From positions 7,192,001-7,256,000 of the forward strand of contig JAWQUS010000017.1 in NCBI GenBank assembly GCA_036365455.1: a DNA stretch of 64,000 nucleotides, in the 5' to 3' direction. The position numbers were made by a program, and so were the translations under genes. The notes under the pieces are model-generated. The model did not search any database. It was not told the DNA's origin and was given only the letters and a program-made list of their open reading frames with translations. This stretch comes from Macrosoma leucophasiata (lineage: Eukaryota > Arthropoda > Insecta > Lepidoptera > Hedylidae). Below are positions 11,213 to 22,132 of the stretch, piece by piece (the first letter of the stretch is position 1; every line of letters starts with the position of its first letter).

Positions 11213-11534
11213 CCACTAGCGGTCACCCATCACACTACCCGACCGCGCCCGTAGTGCTTAACCGAGAGCTTCGAGAGATCGCTTATGATCTACACCAGCC
11301 GCTGGGCCAAGTGGCAAATTAAATGCGCGATTCCGTGCTTCGGAGGGCACGTTAAGCCGTCGGTCCCGGTTGCTATCGATGGATAGCAGTCGTTAAACCT
11401 TGTCGGAGGCCTTATGGGCGGTTTGAAAACATCCGACAGCGGGTTGGCCACTAACGCGTGGTGGAGTAAGCTCCAGGCCTCCCCCCGAAAAGGGGAGAGA
11501 CTCGTGCCCAGCAGTGGGACGTATAATGGGTTGA
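11212..11534 (+). mobile_element. 5S-rRNA-headed SINE with inverted 5' segment
   Basis: About 11307-11534 reads in sense: GCTTCGGAGGGCACGTTAAG, the GTCGGTCCCGGTTGCTATCG block, then a GTGCCCAGCAGTGGGACG tail. The first 95 bp (11212-11306), holding the 5S-like head, read in the opposite direction compared with the copies at 48.6 and 59.5 kb. That is the pattern left by twin priming during LINE-driven retrotransposition. It abuts a truncated SINE-A. Confidence 0.75.
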
Positions 11535-12157
11535 CATTATTATATTAGGTAATGCAGTGACAGAAAACACAAGTGCATGCAAATTTTGAAATTTTAAGAA
11601 AACTTAACGACCATACGGCTTAGCTAGTCCGGAATAAATTATGTAGGTAAGTGAATTTCACAATAACACATGATAGTGAATTTTGAATATATTGTTATTG
11701 TCCTCAAGTGTACAATATCTAAGTGATTTTCACAATAACATATGAGACTGAATTTCAAGATATAAATTTCTAATACTCAAGTGTATAAGGATTTTTTTTC
11801 CTTACTTTGACCTTCAATCGATTGATGTATGTAATGCTTGCAAGATTATAGCTATCATTTATAAGCTTTTATCTCCAATTTCGATCAGACGTCTAGAATT
11901 TCGGGACATGTATCCTTCTTTGAAATGGGGAAAGAGAGATTTATATTCTTAGTTTCACATTTCACGTTGTTTTGTAAGTGAAACATAATATAAGGGAAAA
12001 CTTAACAAATCGGATGAAATTGACAAGGTTCAATGGCACATGAATTTGTCTTAAACTTATAGCGTGAAACGATTGACAGAGCTCTGTACATACATTTAAG
12101 ATTGTAGATAGGTATTTAGAGTATTTACTAAATCCATTACCACTAATATACTTATAT
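11535..12157. other. No recognised feature
   Basis: A+T-rich DNA. Two similar phrases, TTTCACAATAACACATGA near 11650 and TTTTCACAATAACATATGA near 11730, suggest a small local duplication. Confidence 0.4.
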
Positions 12158-12440
12158 ACTAGCTGTCTCGACAAACTTCGTATTGCCTAACAATTAAATA
12201 ATGTGTCAAAGGTTTGATATATGGATATCTATAGTTATGGATATATTATATATAGATACGGACTATTTGTATGGGAAAATGAATTTTACTACTATTTCCC
12301 TTCAATTTATATTTTCTTACCTTTTAAACCTTCCCTGGACTTCCAAAAATAATTCAAAACCAAAATTAGCTAAATCGGTCGAGCCGTTCTCGAGTCTTAA
12401 CGAGACTAACGAACAGCAATTGATTTTTATATATTAGATG
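12158..12440. mobile_element. CTAGCTG-ended repeat, family C
   Basis: Begins CTAGCTGTCTCGACAAACTT, then AATGTGTCAAAGGTTTGATA and GGACTATTTGTATGGGAAAA. It ends after GAGACTAACGAACAGCAATT. Full relatives lie at 35.3, 45.7, 46.7 and 50.7 kb. Non-coding. Confidence 0.65.
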
Positions 12441-12611
12441 TGTCCCAGGGATAAGTGACCGCCCGGCGTTTTTCGAATATTTGTACAAATTAAGGATAAT
12501 TTCACATATATTATTATATATATGGGACTTGCCGGCTTTGTTTTTTTTTAATTTGTTAGTATATACGCGTGACGTCTTTTTACGATATTAAAACTTATTA
12601 TTTTAAAACTT

Positions 12612-12775
12612 AGGAAATTCCCGGCACAGAGGTATAACACCTTAGGCCTCAGAAGTGGTAACGCATCTGCATTTTAACCTCAGGTCTTTGTATAGATGTC
12701 TATATGCTGCAGTCATCACTTAACATCAATGTCAACTGCATTCTTGTTTGCCACTTTCATTTCATAAAAAAAAGC
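12612..12775 (+). mobile_element. SINE-A, 3' half
   Basis: Starts inside the element at AAATTCCCGGCACAGAGG and runs to TTTCATTTCATAAAAAAAA, a normal 3' end with poly(A). Confidence 0.8.
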
Positions 12776-13614
12776 AAATTACACCTTTATATCTATTCAT
12801 TAAAACTGATTACAAGTCGTTACAAATGCTAAATGTTGCGTTTATACAATAAATCTCTGATATAGCCCGGAACTATAATCAGGAATGTACCCAAACTGAT
12901 TCGCGTAATCATAAAACAGGTATTCTGAATAAACCGCATTGCGCCAATTTGCGCTTCCCAAAACGCAAATCATATTTTGCGTCAGTCGAAACTCATTTAA
13001 CGTAATAGCCGGATGAAATATGAATTGAATGCTTGATTTTAATAAAATTTTCGATGATACTAATTTCACGGATGCTGCTCTTTGCGGAGCGCGCAATAAT
13101 GGTAATTGTGTACCCGATATTTTTCTCTTACAGAAGCTTCGTTAGCTCTTTTTGATATCACAGAGACGGGATTTCAATTTATGGAAATTAGCATTAAATT
13201 TATAATCAAACATAAACACACAGGTAACAAAAGCTTATGTTGGCACTTGACTTATAATTATTTACGCTTTACTTATTTTATTTTGAAGTATTGTTATACA
13301 TCAATATTTTGGTTTTTCATACTTTTCACAGAACAAAATTTCCAAAGAATAAAAAAAAATCGCAAATGCCTATTATTGATTTCCTTTTCTTTGTAAGTAT
13401 TTTATCATATTCGTAATTGTATGTCGATATTTAACTGTAGGTTTTAAGATAAAACGTGTAATATGAATAGACCACCAATTGTTTTTTTTTTAAATGGACT
13501 TACGTAAGCTGCTCATCCCGATACGGCACTATACTCTACTTTACCGAGGAATAGACGAGCGCAAAGTGTTCTCAACCAATATGCTCTCCATTGGGAGGTT
13601 TATTTATTTCCCTA
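12776..13614. other. No recognised feature
   Basis: Frames of 84 codons (minus, 12842-13096) and 96 codons (plus, 13106-13396) show no domain or signal I recognise and are not called as genes. Confidence 0.4.
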
Positions 13615-13715
13615 AGATTTTATTTATTTATTTATTTATTTTTCAATGCACCGAGTACATTAGGCGGACTTAATGCCACTAGGCATTCTCTAACAGTCAA
13701 CCTTTGGGATGTGGG
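13615..13715 (-). mobile_element. LINE 3' tail, reverse orientation
   Basis: (TTTA)n run, then TTAGGCGGACTTAATGCCAC and AGGCATTCTCTAACAGTCAA. Same family as 9555-9675. Confidence 0.6.
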
Positions 13716-13859
13716 ACAGGATTGTAAAGGGTGCAATTTATACAAGAACAAAAATTTAGAGAACAATGTAAATTAAACAATAAATACCTTAATAAATAAA
13801 TATAAATATATTTAGATACGTATTGCGTATATATACATATAATACATATAGGAATATGT

Positions 13860-13975
13860 ACAAAATACATAAATAATATATATATTGGTTCTTGGTAATT
13901 GCATGAAAATATTTTTACTAGGTATGACAATCACAATTTCTGACGTTACTATGACGTTATTATCCAAAACGTAGA
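13860..13975 (-). repeat. Dispersed repeat E, copy 2
   Basis: GGTAATTGCATGAAAATATT and ATTTCTGACGTTACTAT are the reverse complement of blocks at 9.1 and 23.2 kb. Confidence 0.55.
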
Positions 13976-14742
13976 AAACAGTCTTTTCAAATTACTTTTC
14001 ATCGGTTTGCAAATATTAAGTGTGTACTAACGTCCAGGTACACCAAGACCCTTATTAGGGTAGCTGCAGACCATAGAGTGTCAAATATCAAGGTCTTTAC
14101 ACTGCCTGTGTCCTTCCACATTTATCACCCTTCATCATAGAGCAACACCAGAGGGGAGTAGCCATATGCGAGTTTACCCCTCTGTCAAAGTACAAGCCTA
14201 AAAAAGCCTATACCTGTCGCCCAGATGTTTAAATGAGTGCGTGAAATTGTTTCTGTATTTTGTTAAAGTCAAGGTGTGAGTTTCGTAGTAGGTAATAGAC
14301 GATTTTTGTAGTGTGCGTGTGCGCAAAAGATGACAGACTGTTTTGCATCGGTAATAAACGCTATGGTACTCCCCTCCAGTCCGCCGCGGCTGGTGGCCCG
14401 TGTTGCTGTATGCCCTTCGTGTATGTTTATGAAATTACATTCGGTTAGTACTCGATTTATTTGGTCCAACCATCTACATGAAGGGCATTATTAATGTGAT
14501 TCAAATGATGGTTGGAAGTACGTAGAAAAATAATAAAAGTGCCGTTTTTTAACAGTCACCGTAAAGCTTTTATTTACGTTTCGAGCACACGTCATCTAGC
14601 CGGCTTTTTTAGAACATAGTATAGATGATATAGTGTGTAGTAGTAATAGTTATCTTTTTTTAAAGCTAACCTCTGATCATTAATATATAAAATGACTACG
14701 TACATACTTCCCACGTATGATTTTTTTAATTTCGAACGTTAC
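13976..14742. other. No recognised gene
   Basis: Somewhat less A+T-rich at 14050-14470. A 66-codon minus-strand frame (14269-14469) resembles nothing I know. It could be decayed LINE sequence. Confidence 0.35.
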
Positions 14743-14935
14743 CTAATATTACATTATTTCGTTCGGTGACTGCTCTTCGTGGCTGATGATACAATTTATC
14801 ATAACAAATGATACGGACGCTCTGCGGGGAAGGATCAACCAGAAGTTATCATTTATCATGCGCGTAGCTCCGCATTCACTGAGTTATATTGAAAAATGGA
14901 TATTTAAATGCTGGTTATTTCTGATTTTCTCTGTT
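14743..14935 (+). repeat. Direct repeat, first copy
   Basis: About 190 bp sharing GATACGGACGCTCTG, GGGGAAGGATCAACCAGAAG and AAAAATGGATATTTAAATGC with 15298-15485, in the same orientation about 555 bp away. Confidence 0.8.
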
Positions 14936-15297
14936 TAACGAACCAGTCAAAAGCTAATTGAGTTATATTTTTTATTTTTATTTTTTTACCAAATTCAAAC
15001 ATCATATTTAAGGGAAAGAGCAAGGTGCAAAAATCACGTGTAAAATATTGGAGAGTTGGCGAAATGTAATAAACGTAAAACAAGTTTGTGGTTCACGTTA
15101 GTGTTATGTGAATACGTACTGCAGTCTGAACATTTAAAAAGAAGACTTCTAATTAAAGAGTGTTTTAGAATTATTGTATTTAAAAATAATTTCCAAAGTC
15201 ATACAAATAGATATTGATTAGTTTATGAATAATCTATTTTATTTTTAAACACATACAAGACTGATTTCATTTTTTGAGCAGCGGTACATAACGTTGT

Positions 15298-15485
15298 TAA
15301 TATTACATTATATCGTTCAGTGGCTGCTCTCCGAGGCTGATGTTACAATTTATCATAACAAATGATACGGACGCTCTGTGGGGAAGGATCAACCAGAAGT
15401 TATCATTTATCATGCGTGGAGCTACGAATCACTGGTTTATTTTGAAAAATGGATATTTAAATGCTGTTTTTTTTCTGGCTTGCTC
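15298..15485 (+). repeat. Direct repeat, second copy
   Basis: Same blocks and order as 14743-14935, with scattered substitutions (for example CTCTGTGGGG for CTCTGCGGGG). No terminal inverted repeat or poly(A) seen. Confidence 0.8.
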
Positions 15486-16193
15486 TATAGCTCTTGACTT
15501 ATTCTTGTTTCAAATGATCTAATGATCTATGTGATGAGATGAATTTTGAATTATTCTTTTAAATAAAAAATAAAAATAAAATTCAAATTGAACTTTTTAT
15601 TAAGATAATATTGTCACAGTCAAATTTCCAAATTATTACATTTAATTGAAAATTCACGGAAAAATAGAAATTTTCACGGCAGTGTTTTAACTTACGTTTC
15701 CGAGCCAATGTGGCTTAAAAAATATAAAATAAATACAAAATGATGGCCGAAAAGAACAATCTTGTATCAGGTATACAAATACAAGGTGTCTTTCATTATA
15801 TTTTCCGCAATAACATATGCGAAACAAATATTAGACTATTAAAAGATTTTTGAAAATGGTAAGATTAGAACAATGAAATCAGTGGAATACAAACCTGCAA
15901 CCTCTAAAATTCTAACTCAGTTACTAAACCACTAAGTTTCAGGAGTCTCACACTCAGATCTCAAAGTCGATTTTCCTCCTCCATTTCTAAGAAATCTGTC
16001 TTTGGGGACGCTGAAGACATTGGCACAGAACAGAAAGGTACAAAAGTCAATCTCATGTATGTACTTCACTTTTTATGCCTACTCTCGGCTGCCGCGCTAG
16101 GATGCACAAACAACTACCGAGGTAGTGGCAATCTATTTATTTGATTTATTGTTGTGAATGAAACAGGAGCACCGGCAATATAAACCAAAAATC
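15486..16193. other. No recognised feature
   Basis: A+T-rich DNA with no supported gene. Confidence 0.4.
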
Positions 16194-16198
16194 ACTTA

Positions 16199-16485
16199 TA
16201 TTGGTGGTAGAGCTCCTATGACACAGCACGCGGGCGTATACACCACCGCATTACCTAATATACTTGCCGCTAAATGGCAGTGTTCAGCACTACCGTGTTC
16301 CGATCTGGTGGAAATGTTAGGTCCTGTAATTTCCGGCACAAAGGCATAACACCTTAGGCCTCAGGAGTGGTATTGCATCTAAATTTTGACCTTGGTCTTT
16401 TTGTGGGTGTCTATAGGTTGCAGTCATCACTTAACATCAATGGGAACTGCATGCTTTTTGGCCATTTCAATTACATAAAAAAAAA
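16199..16485 (+). mobile_element. SINE-A, near full length with candidate TSD
   Basis: Begins TTGGTGGTAGAGCTCC and ends in ATTACAT plus an A-run. ACTTAT stands just before the element (16194-16199) and just after the A-run (16485-16490), a plausible short target-site duplication. Confidence 0.88.
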
Positions 16486-17602
16486 CTTATTTCATCAATC
16501 TACAAAATACCTTAAATAAAAACATCTCAAAACATCGTAGCTCCATGTGACTTTAGCAACTTTTAGGATGTAGGTAAAAGTAGTATGGGCCTCGAATAGT
16601 CAAGTGAATAGCCTGAAGTCCTAGAATAATTTCTATTCTTGATGTTGGTCTATAGATTATTTTAGTATAGGTTTTGGCGGGGACTCGTTTCATCTAACTT
16701 CACAATAAACTTCTGCTGTAAACTAACTCAAGTCATTATATCGGTACTATGTAATATTAAATGTTATCTATATAATAAAAAATCAATTGCTGTTCGTTAG
16801 TCTTGCTAAAACTCGAGAACGGCTGGATTATTTTAAATTACTCCTTACATCCTCCAACATTACATCAGCTGTCTGCCAAATGAAAGTTCCCTCAAAATCG
16901 GTCCTGCCATTCCATAAATTTACCGGAACAAACAGACGGTCATTTTTTTTTGAAAACACCTTTTGAATCAGCCTTTCAACGATAAAATAGGCGCCAATGT
17001 GAGATGTTATTCATTTTACGTAACTTTTTAATTTTTAGGTTACCATTTTTTAATTACGTTTATTTTTATAAGGCCTCCATTACACTATAGGTTTTTCTGT
17101 CAGCTTAACCCGGGAGCACCCGCGCCTTTTTAACTTACATGAGCACTCGCGTATAAAACATTTTGCTCACGTTTTACAAATAACCAAAAAGTACACGATT
17201 TATAGTATTTTAATATATTTTACTGCTTATATATAATAAAACAAACGTGTATAATCATATCAAATATATTTCTTTAATATATAACATTCGTTATACTATA
17301 ATATTTTAATAACAAATTAAGGAACTAAATTGGTATTTCTTAAGTCCACTTGTACTATAAACGAAAAAAAAAACTGTTACAAAAAAAAATAGAGTTTGAC
17401 AACAAAACATTAATCGTCATCAAATGCATGAGCTTTACTTAAGTCACACAAAGTAATCGCATGTTCTGTGCTAATTTTTTTTTATATGTAAAACATGTCG
17501 TTTTTGTCTTGCGATTTTTACGCCTTGGACAGATTGCACAGATGCCATCAGCTCTCACCTTCATCATCTTCCGGTGATGACTGCTCAGTAACAGTGTTAT
17601 TA
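16486..17602. other. No gene; one family-C scrap
   Basis: 16765-16830 carries AAAAATCAATTGCTGTTCGT and CTCGAGAACGGCTGG of repeat C. The remainder is A+T-rich and unassigned. Confidence 0.4.
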
Positions 17603-17887
17603 TTTTTTTTATGTTATGGAAGTGGCAAACAAGCATGCAGTAGTTCACATTGATGTTAAGTGAAGACTGCAGCCTATAGACACCCACACAAAGACCAAGG
17701 TCAAAATGCAGATGCGTTACCACTCCTGAGGCCTAAGGTGTTATGCCTTTGTGCCGGAAATTACAAGGCCGTACATTACCACCTGACCGGAACACGATAG
17801 TGTTGAACACTACCATTTAGCGGCAAGTAGGTATATTAGGTAACGCGATGTTGCCTACACTGTCACTGGAGCTCTACCACCAGTAAA
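17603..17887 (-). mobile_element. SINE-A, full length
   Basis: T-run then all blocks to GGAGCTCTACCACCAGTAAA. GTTAT occurs at 17596-17600 and again at 17890-17894, a possible 5-bp target-site duplication. Confidence 0.88.
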
Positions 17888-18488
17888 AAGTTATGATGGT
17901 TGTGCTCACTCTCTCCATCACTTTCAACAGCATCAGCTCTAAAAATCTTTTCTTCGATATCTTCGGAATCATCTGCTTGTAGCCACGCCAAAATTTGTTT
18001 TTCTTGTCTATCCATCTGTAAAAATATTATTCATATGTACACTGCATTATGAACTCATTTTTCACCAGTATTAAACAAGAAAATTAAAATAAAGACTTTA
18101 AGTTAGGTATAATATTGTAAGAAAAAAAAAAACAAGTGAAAAATAATACTAACGTCGTAACTCGCGCAATGAGCATAATGCCGCGTGACGTGACCCGGCT
18201 GGACCAACCACCTCCACTGAGCGATGGATGCACACTTACATGAAAAAATTGTTATGGGCGGGACGGGGAAAATATAAGACTCAGCTATAGCGAAAACGAC
18301 GACCATAGACAATTAAATCAATAAATGGCGGGAATTTGAAATTTACCGTGAGGGAAATGCTTATAGCGCGTGTGCTCGCGGGTTTACCACACGGTTGTGA
18401 CTGACGGATAACCTACCGTGTAATGCCACGTATAGTAGTCATTGATGGTAGCATTAAGAATTTTGATATTTTAAATTATTCTATTTAG
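17888..18488. other. No recognised feature
   Basis: A moderately G+C-rich patch at about 18150-18260 shows no motif. No gene is supported. Confidence 0.4.
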
Positions 18489-18567
18489 GGGGTCAAGCCA
18501 GAAGCGTGCACGTCGCGACCCCTGCCAGTCCTTTGAGGCTGCAATTCTGGCACGAAGGCGTACCGCA

Positions 18568-19968
18568 GTGCGGGTTAGGGCGTCCCCCCGAGGCGACGCG
18601 TACCGACCCGTCCCCGTCGGTACGAAAAGCGGCCAAAGCGGCGATGGGGACCGCCACCTGTCACGCCGGGCCCGATACGGCGGATCGAGGAGTGGGGAGT
18701 GCCAGATAGGCACGTGGAATGTGAGAGGTGGAATTTGTGAGAAGATGAATGAGTTGACGAACGTAATGAGTGTGAGACGCCTGGATGTTTTGTGTGTAAC
18801 AGAGACTAAACGAAAGGGCTGCGAGGTCGAAGACCTCCCGGGTGGCGCGATGGCTCTGTGGGCAGGTGTGCAACAGAGCGATCACGCCAGCGCGGGGGTG
18901 GGCGTCCTTCTGTCCTCTCGTTTAGTCACTGGAGTGAAAGATTATGGTTTGGTGAACCCGAGACTAATCTGGGTCCGAATTAAATTGGGCGTCACTAGGG
19001 TGTTTTTGGTAGCAGCTTATGCACCGGTTAGCTCAGCGACGACCCAAGACCTGGAGAAGTTTTGGGAATCTACAAGAGAAGTTCTCGATATGGTTGAAGC
19101 TAATGAAAGGGTAATTTTGTGTGGAGATTTGAATGGATGGGTCGGGACCAGGCGGCCAGGATACGAGGCCGTTCTAGGTCCATATGGTGATAGAAGAGTA
19201 AATGATGCTGGTAAGCTGATACTTGACTTATGCTTGGAACGAAGTCTCCTCGTGTCTAACACAGAATTCCGTCATAAGGACATTCACACGTATACATGGA
19301 GGAGGAATGAACAAAAAAGTATGATTGATTTGATCATGGTTGATAGTCGTCTTCGGAAGAGCCTGATGGACACTAGAGCCTACAGAGGTCCCACTCTTGA
19401 TACAGATCACTACTTGGTAATAAGCCGGTTTAGGGGTCTGTTCAAGAAATGGCGACATTGGCGTGTCCGTGTGCCTTTCGGAGGACTTGAAAGAATAAAG
19501 AGTGAAAAGTTACAAGACATTAGTGCAAGGAGAGTGTATGAACGTCAAGTCCGTGAAAAGTTAGACAAGGTTTGTCTTACGGACTTGGACGTGGATGAAT
19601 GTTGGCAAGTTATGAAAGATAGTATGATGGAAGTTGCGAAAGAAGTATGTGGTTATGCAAAGATACGCAAATCCTTGAAAGGGGATGCGTGGTGGGACAA
19701 GGAGGTGCAAGACTCCGTTGAAAGAAAGAAGAAAGCATGGCTGGATTATGTAGCATCTTTGCAAATGAATAATGGTATGAGAGATGAGAAGAGAGAAATT
19801 TACCGTCGGCTCAAGAATAACACCAAGATTTTAGTGAATGAAAAGCGTGAGAGAGATAAAGTGGAAGCTGATGAGAGACTGGCGAAGAGCTTTGAGACTA
19901 ACATCAAACTCTATTGGAGGGAGGTGAAAAAGTCTAGAAGCTCTTCTCCAGTTCTCCGAAGTTGCTGA
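18568..19968 (+). CDS. RTE LINE endonuclease half (interrupted ORF)
   Basis: An open frame of 466 codons. The recognisable protein starts near residue 46 with IGTWNVRGG (catalytic Asn), then CVTETKRKG (Glu), VAAYAPV, ILCGDLNGWVG (Asp/Asn), a TYTWRR-S-IDLIMVD block and TDHYLVISR (Asp/His). This is the AP-like endonuclease that nicks target DNA and primes reverse transcription. Residues before about 45 probably are read-through of the G+C-rich leader, so the true start is uncertain. After residue 400 comes the basic linker that normally joins the RT domain. The frame ends at KKSRSSSPVLRSC and a stop, while the RT continues in the +1 frame, so this copy cannot make the joined protein without frameshifting. 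Confidence 0.85.
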   Translation: MRVRASPRGDAYRPVPVGTKSGQSGDGDRHLSRRARYGGSRSGECQIGTWNVRGGICEKMNELTNVMSVRRLDVLCVTETKRKGCEVEDLPGGAMALWAGVQQSDHASAGVGVLLSSRLVTGVKDYGLVNPRLIWVRIKLGVTRVFLVAAYAPVSSATTQDLEKFWESTREVLDMVEANERVILCGDLNGWVGTRRPGYEAVLGPYGDRRVNDAGKLILDLCLERSLLVSNTEFRHKDIHTYTWRRNEQKSMIDLIMVDSRLRKSLMDTRAYRGPTLDTDHYLVISRFRGLFKKWRHWRVRVPFGGLERIKSEKLQDISARRVYERQVREKLDKVCLTDLDVDECWQVMKDSMMEVAKEVCGYAKIRKSLKGDAWWDKEVQDSVERKKKAWLDYVASLQMNNGMRDEKREIYRRLKNNTKILVNEKRERDKVEADERLAKSFETNIKLYWREVKKSRSSSPVLRSC

Positions 19969-19969
19969 C

Positions 19970-21556
19970 TTGACGGTGCCGGCTTGTGAGGATATAACAA
20001 TAGATGAGATTGTAAGGGCGATACGAAGTTTGAAATGTGGTAAGGCTGCGGGTATTGATCAGGTTTCTGCCGAAATGATCAAATATGGTGGTGCTGCCCT
20101 TTGGGATTCTTTCTGGGTGTTGTGCAACCTTTGCTGGAGGTCCGGAAGAATCCCAAAGGATTGGCGGTGTGCGGTCATCGTGCCTTTGTATAAAGGCAAG
20201 GGTTCACGTATGGACTGCACCAGCTATCGAGCGATCAGTTTGATCAGTTTGGCAGCTAAAGTGTATGGGAAAGTCTTAGAAAGAAGAATGAAAGAGAAGT
20301 CCGACGGGTTGTTGTGGGATGCACAGGGTGGTTTCAGAACTGGAAGAGGATGTATGGATCAAGTTTTCTCCCTCCGCAACATCGTAGAGAAGCATCTTGC
20401 TGTGAGCCAGAAGGTTTTCTGCGGTTTTGTGGATTTGGAGAAGGCGTTTGATAAGGTATTACGAAAGGAGCTGTGGGACATTTTGCCAGAGTATGGTATT
20501 GATGGCAGTCTGCTCCGTGCAATACAGTCCACGTATGTGGGCTGTCAAGCATGTGTGCGGGTAGATGGTAACATGTCACCCTGGTTTGATGTTAACATCG
20601 GTGTCAAACAGGGTTGCGTGCTTTCGTCTAGGCTGTTTATTATATATCTGGACAAATGCCTCCAGAGGGTGAAGTTGATGGATGTGGGAGTGCGTATGGG
20701 TGACTTAGTGGTGAACTGTCTGCTTTACGCAGATGATGCGGTAATTGTTAGCTCTACACCATCTGGGCTACAAGCACTAGTCACAGTCATGAAAGAGGAT
20801 TGTATGGAGAAAGGCTTACAATTGAATGTGGATAAAACGAAAGTATTAGTATTTGAAAGAGATGAACAGAGAACAAATGCAAGAGTAGTAGTAGACGATG
20901 CAGTGTTAGAACAGGTTGATGAAATTGTATATCTTGGATGTGCTTTTAGCAAGGATGGTAGGTACACCACTGACATAGAAAGAAGAGTGCTTGCTGGGAA
21001 TTGCGTGAATGGAGCGTTGGGTAAGCTGCTAGAATCTAAACATCTCAGCCAGCGGGCTCGACTAGCCGTACATAATGCTGTACTTACTCCAACGCTTTTA
21101 TATGGAAGCGAGAGCTGGGTATGCAGGAAAGAGCATGAAAGTAAGTTGAACGCGGTCGAGATGAGATCTTTGCGCAAGATCTGCGGTGTATCACTCACCG
21201 ATCGCGTTCGTAATGAAGATGTAAGAAAGAGACTTTGTGTGAATGATAGTATCGGTGTAAAAATGAAAAAAGACATGCTCCGATGGTTCGGGCATATAGA
21301 AAGAATGTCGAATGAGCGAATGACTAAACAGATATACAATGCGAATGTGGATGGTTGCAGAGGCCCAGGAAGACCAAGGCTGACCTACCATGACCAAATA
21401 GGTCGAGTTCTGTCTGATGGTGGGGTCAAAAGTCTTAGGAATCGGCGTGCATGTATGAAGAGAATGATGAAGGTAGACGAGGCACGAGAGGTTTGTCAGA
21501 ACCGGGATGTCTGGCGCTCTACACTCTCTGCCTACCCCGTTAGGGACCTGGCGTGA
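19970..21556 (+). CDS. RTE LINE reverse transcriptase half (interrupted ORF)
   Basis: An open frame of 528 codons, read from a non-ATG codon because it lacks its natural upstream part. In-frame sequence extends back to about 19931. RT motifs are complete: KCGKAAGIDQVSAEMI, then YRAISLISLAAKVYGK (palm start), FVDLEKAFDKV (motif A aspartates), GVKQGCVLSS (motif B) and YADDAVIVSS (motif C, catalytic DD). The C-terminal region has RWFGHIERM, GPGRPRLTYHDQ and EVCQNRDVWRS, typical of this RTE lineage. The linker between EN and RT looks shorter than in the family as I remember it, so a deletion that shifted frame is likelier than a single-base slip. Copies of the last 90-320 bp of this element are scattered through the window. 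Confidence 0.87.
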   Translation: MTVPACEDITIDEIVRAIRSLKCGKAAGIDQVSAEMIKYGGAALWDSFWVLCNLCWRSGRIPKDWRCAVIVPLYKGKGSRMDCTSYRAISLISLAAKVYGKVLERRMKEKSDGLLWDAQGGFRTGRGCMDQVFSLRNIVEKHLAVSQKVFCGFVDLEKAFDKVLRKELWDILPEYGIDGSLLRAIQSTYVGCQACVRVDGNMSPWFDVNIGVKQGCVLSSRLFIIYLDKCLQRVKLMDVGVRMGDLVVNCLLYADDAVIVSSTPSGLQALVTVMKEDCMEKGLQLNVDKTKVLVFERDEQRTNARVVVDDAVLEQVDEIVYLGCAFSKDGRYTTDIERRVLAGNCVNGALGKLLESKHLSQRARLAVHNAVLTPTLLYGSESWVCRKEHESKLNAVEMRSLRKICGVSLTDRVRNEDVRKRLCVNDSIGVKMKKDMLRWFGHIERMSNERMTKQIYNANVDGCRGPGRPRLTYHDQIGRVLSDGGVKSLRNRRACMKRMMKVDEAREVCQNRDVWRSTLSAYPVRDLA

Positions 21557-21752
21557 AGATATATACATACTATTTAGCAATCATCAGTCAACCATCTTTC
21601 ATGACTGATGGAATTTAATGAGCATCATTACATGAGTAGGTATGTAATAGACGCCTAACAGTTAAAAGATGACAAAAATAAACTTTAGGTGACGTAGTTA
21701 GCACCTACAATAGGTGTTATTATAAATTATCTATGTGCACACATGTTTACTT

Positions 21753-22132
21753 CTAACATACATTATAAGCAGAGAGTGTAGAACGCCATATATCCCGGTA
21801 TGCCCGGTCCTGACATACCTCTCGTGCCTCGTCTACCTTCATCATTATTTTCATACATGCACACCGATTCCTAAGACTTTTCACCCCACCATCAGACAGA
21901 ACTCGACCTATTTGGTCATGGTAGGTCAGACTTGGTCTTCCTGGGCCTCTGCAACCATCCAGATTCGCATTGTATATCTGTTTAGTCATTCGCTCATTCG
22001 ACATTCTTTCTACATGCCCAAACCATCGGAGCACGCCTTGTTTCATTTTTACACAGATACTATCATTCACACAAAGCCTCTTTCTTACATCTTCATCACG
22101 AACGCGATTGGTGAGTGATCTTGCGCAAAGAT
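21753..22132 (-). pseudogene. Second RTE LINE 3' end, tail-to-tail with the first
   Basis: Minus-strand copy of the last part of the RT ORF: RWFGHVERMSNERMTKQ, GPGRPSLTYHDQIGRV and the EVCQDR-DIWRSTLSAY end. It stops being homologous at about 22132 (5' truncation) and carries a small deletion near 22110. The intervening 160 bp contain no gene. Orientation opposite to 18489-21590. Confidence 0.85.

Larger units (their letters stand above)
18489..21590 (+). mobile_element. RTE-type LINE, nearly full length
   Basis: A 3.1-kb element. A strikingly G+C-rich leader (18489-18705) in an A+T-rich setting is followed by an AP-type endonuclease, a reverse transcriptase and a short 3' tail after the stop (GCGTGAAGATATATACATAC). 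The tail repeats of sibling 3' ends at 36.8, 43.2 and 46.6 kb are similar. One frameshift near 19930-19960 splits the coding sequence; otherwise both halves are open. A second copy lies tail-to-tail at 21753-22132. Confidence 0.9.

Noticed and set aside
20725..21580. Minus-strand frames of 204 and 129 codons
   Set aside because: Antisense to the RTE reverse transcriptase, whose plus-strand motifs are unmistakable.
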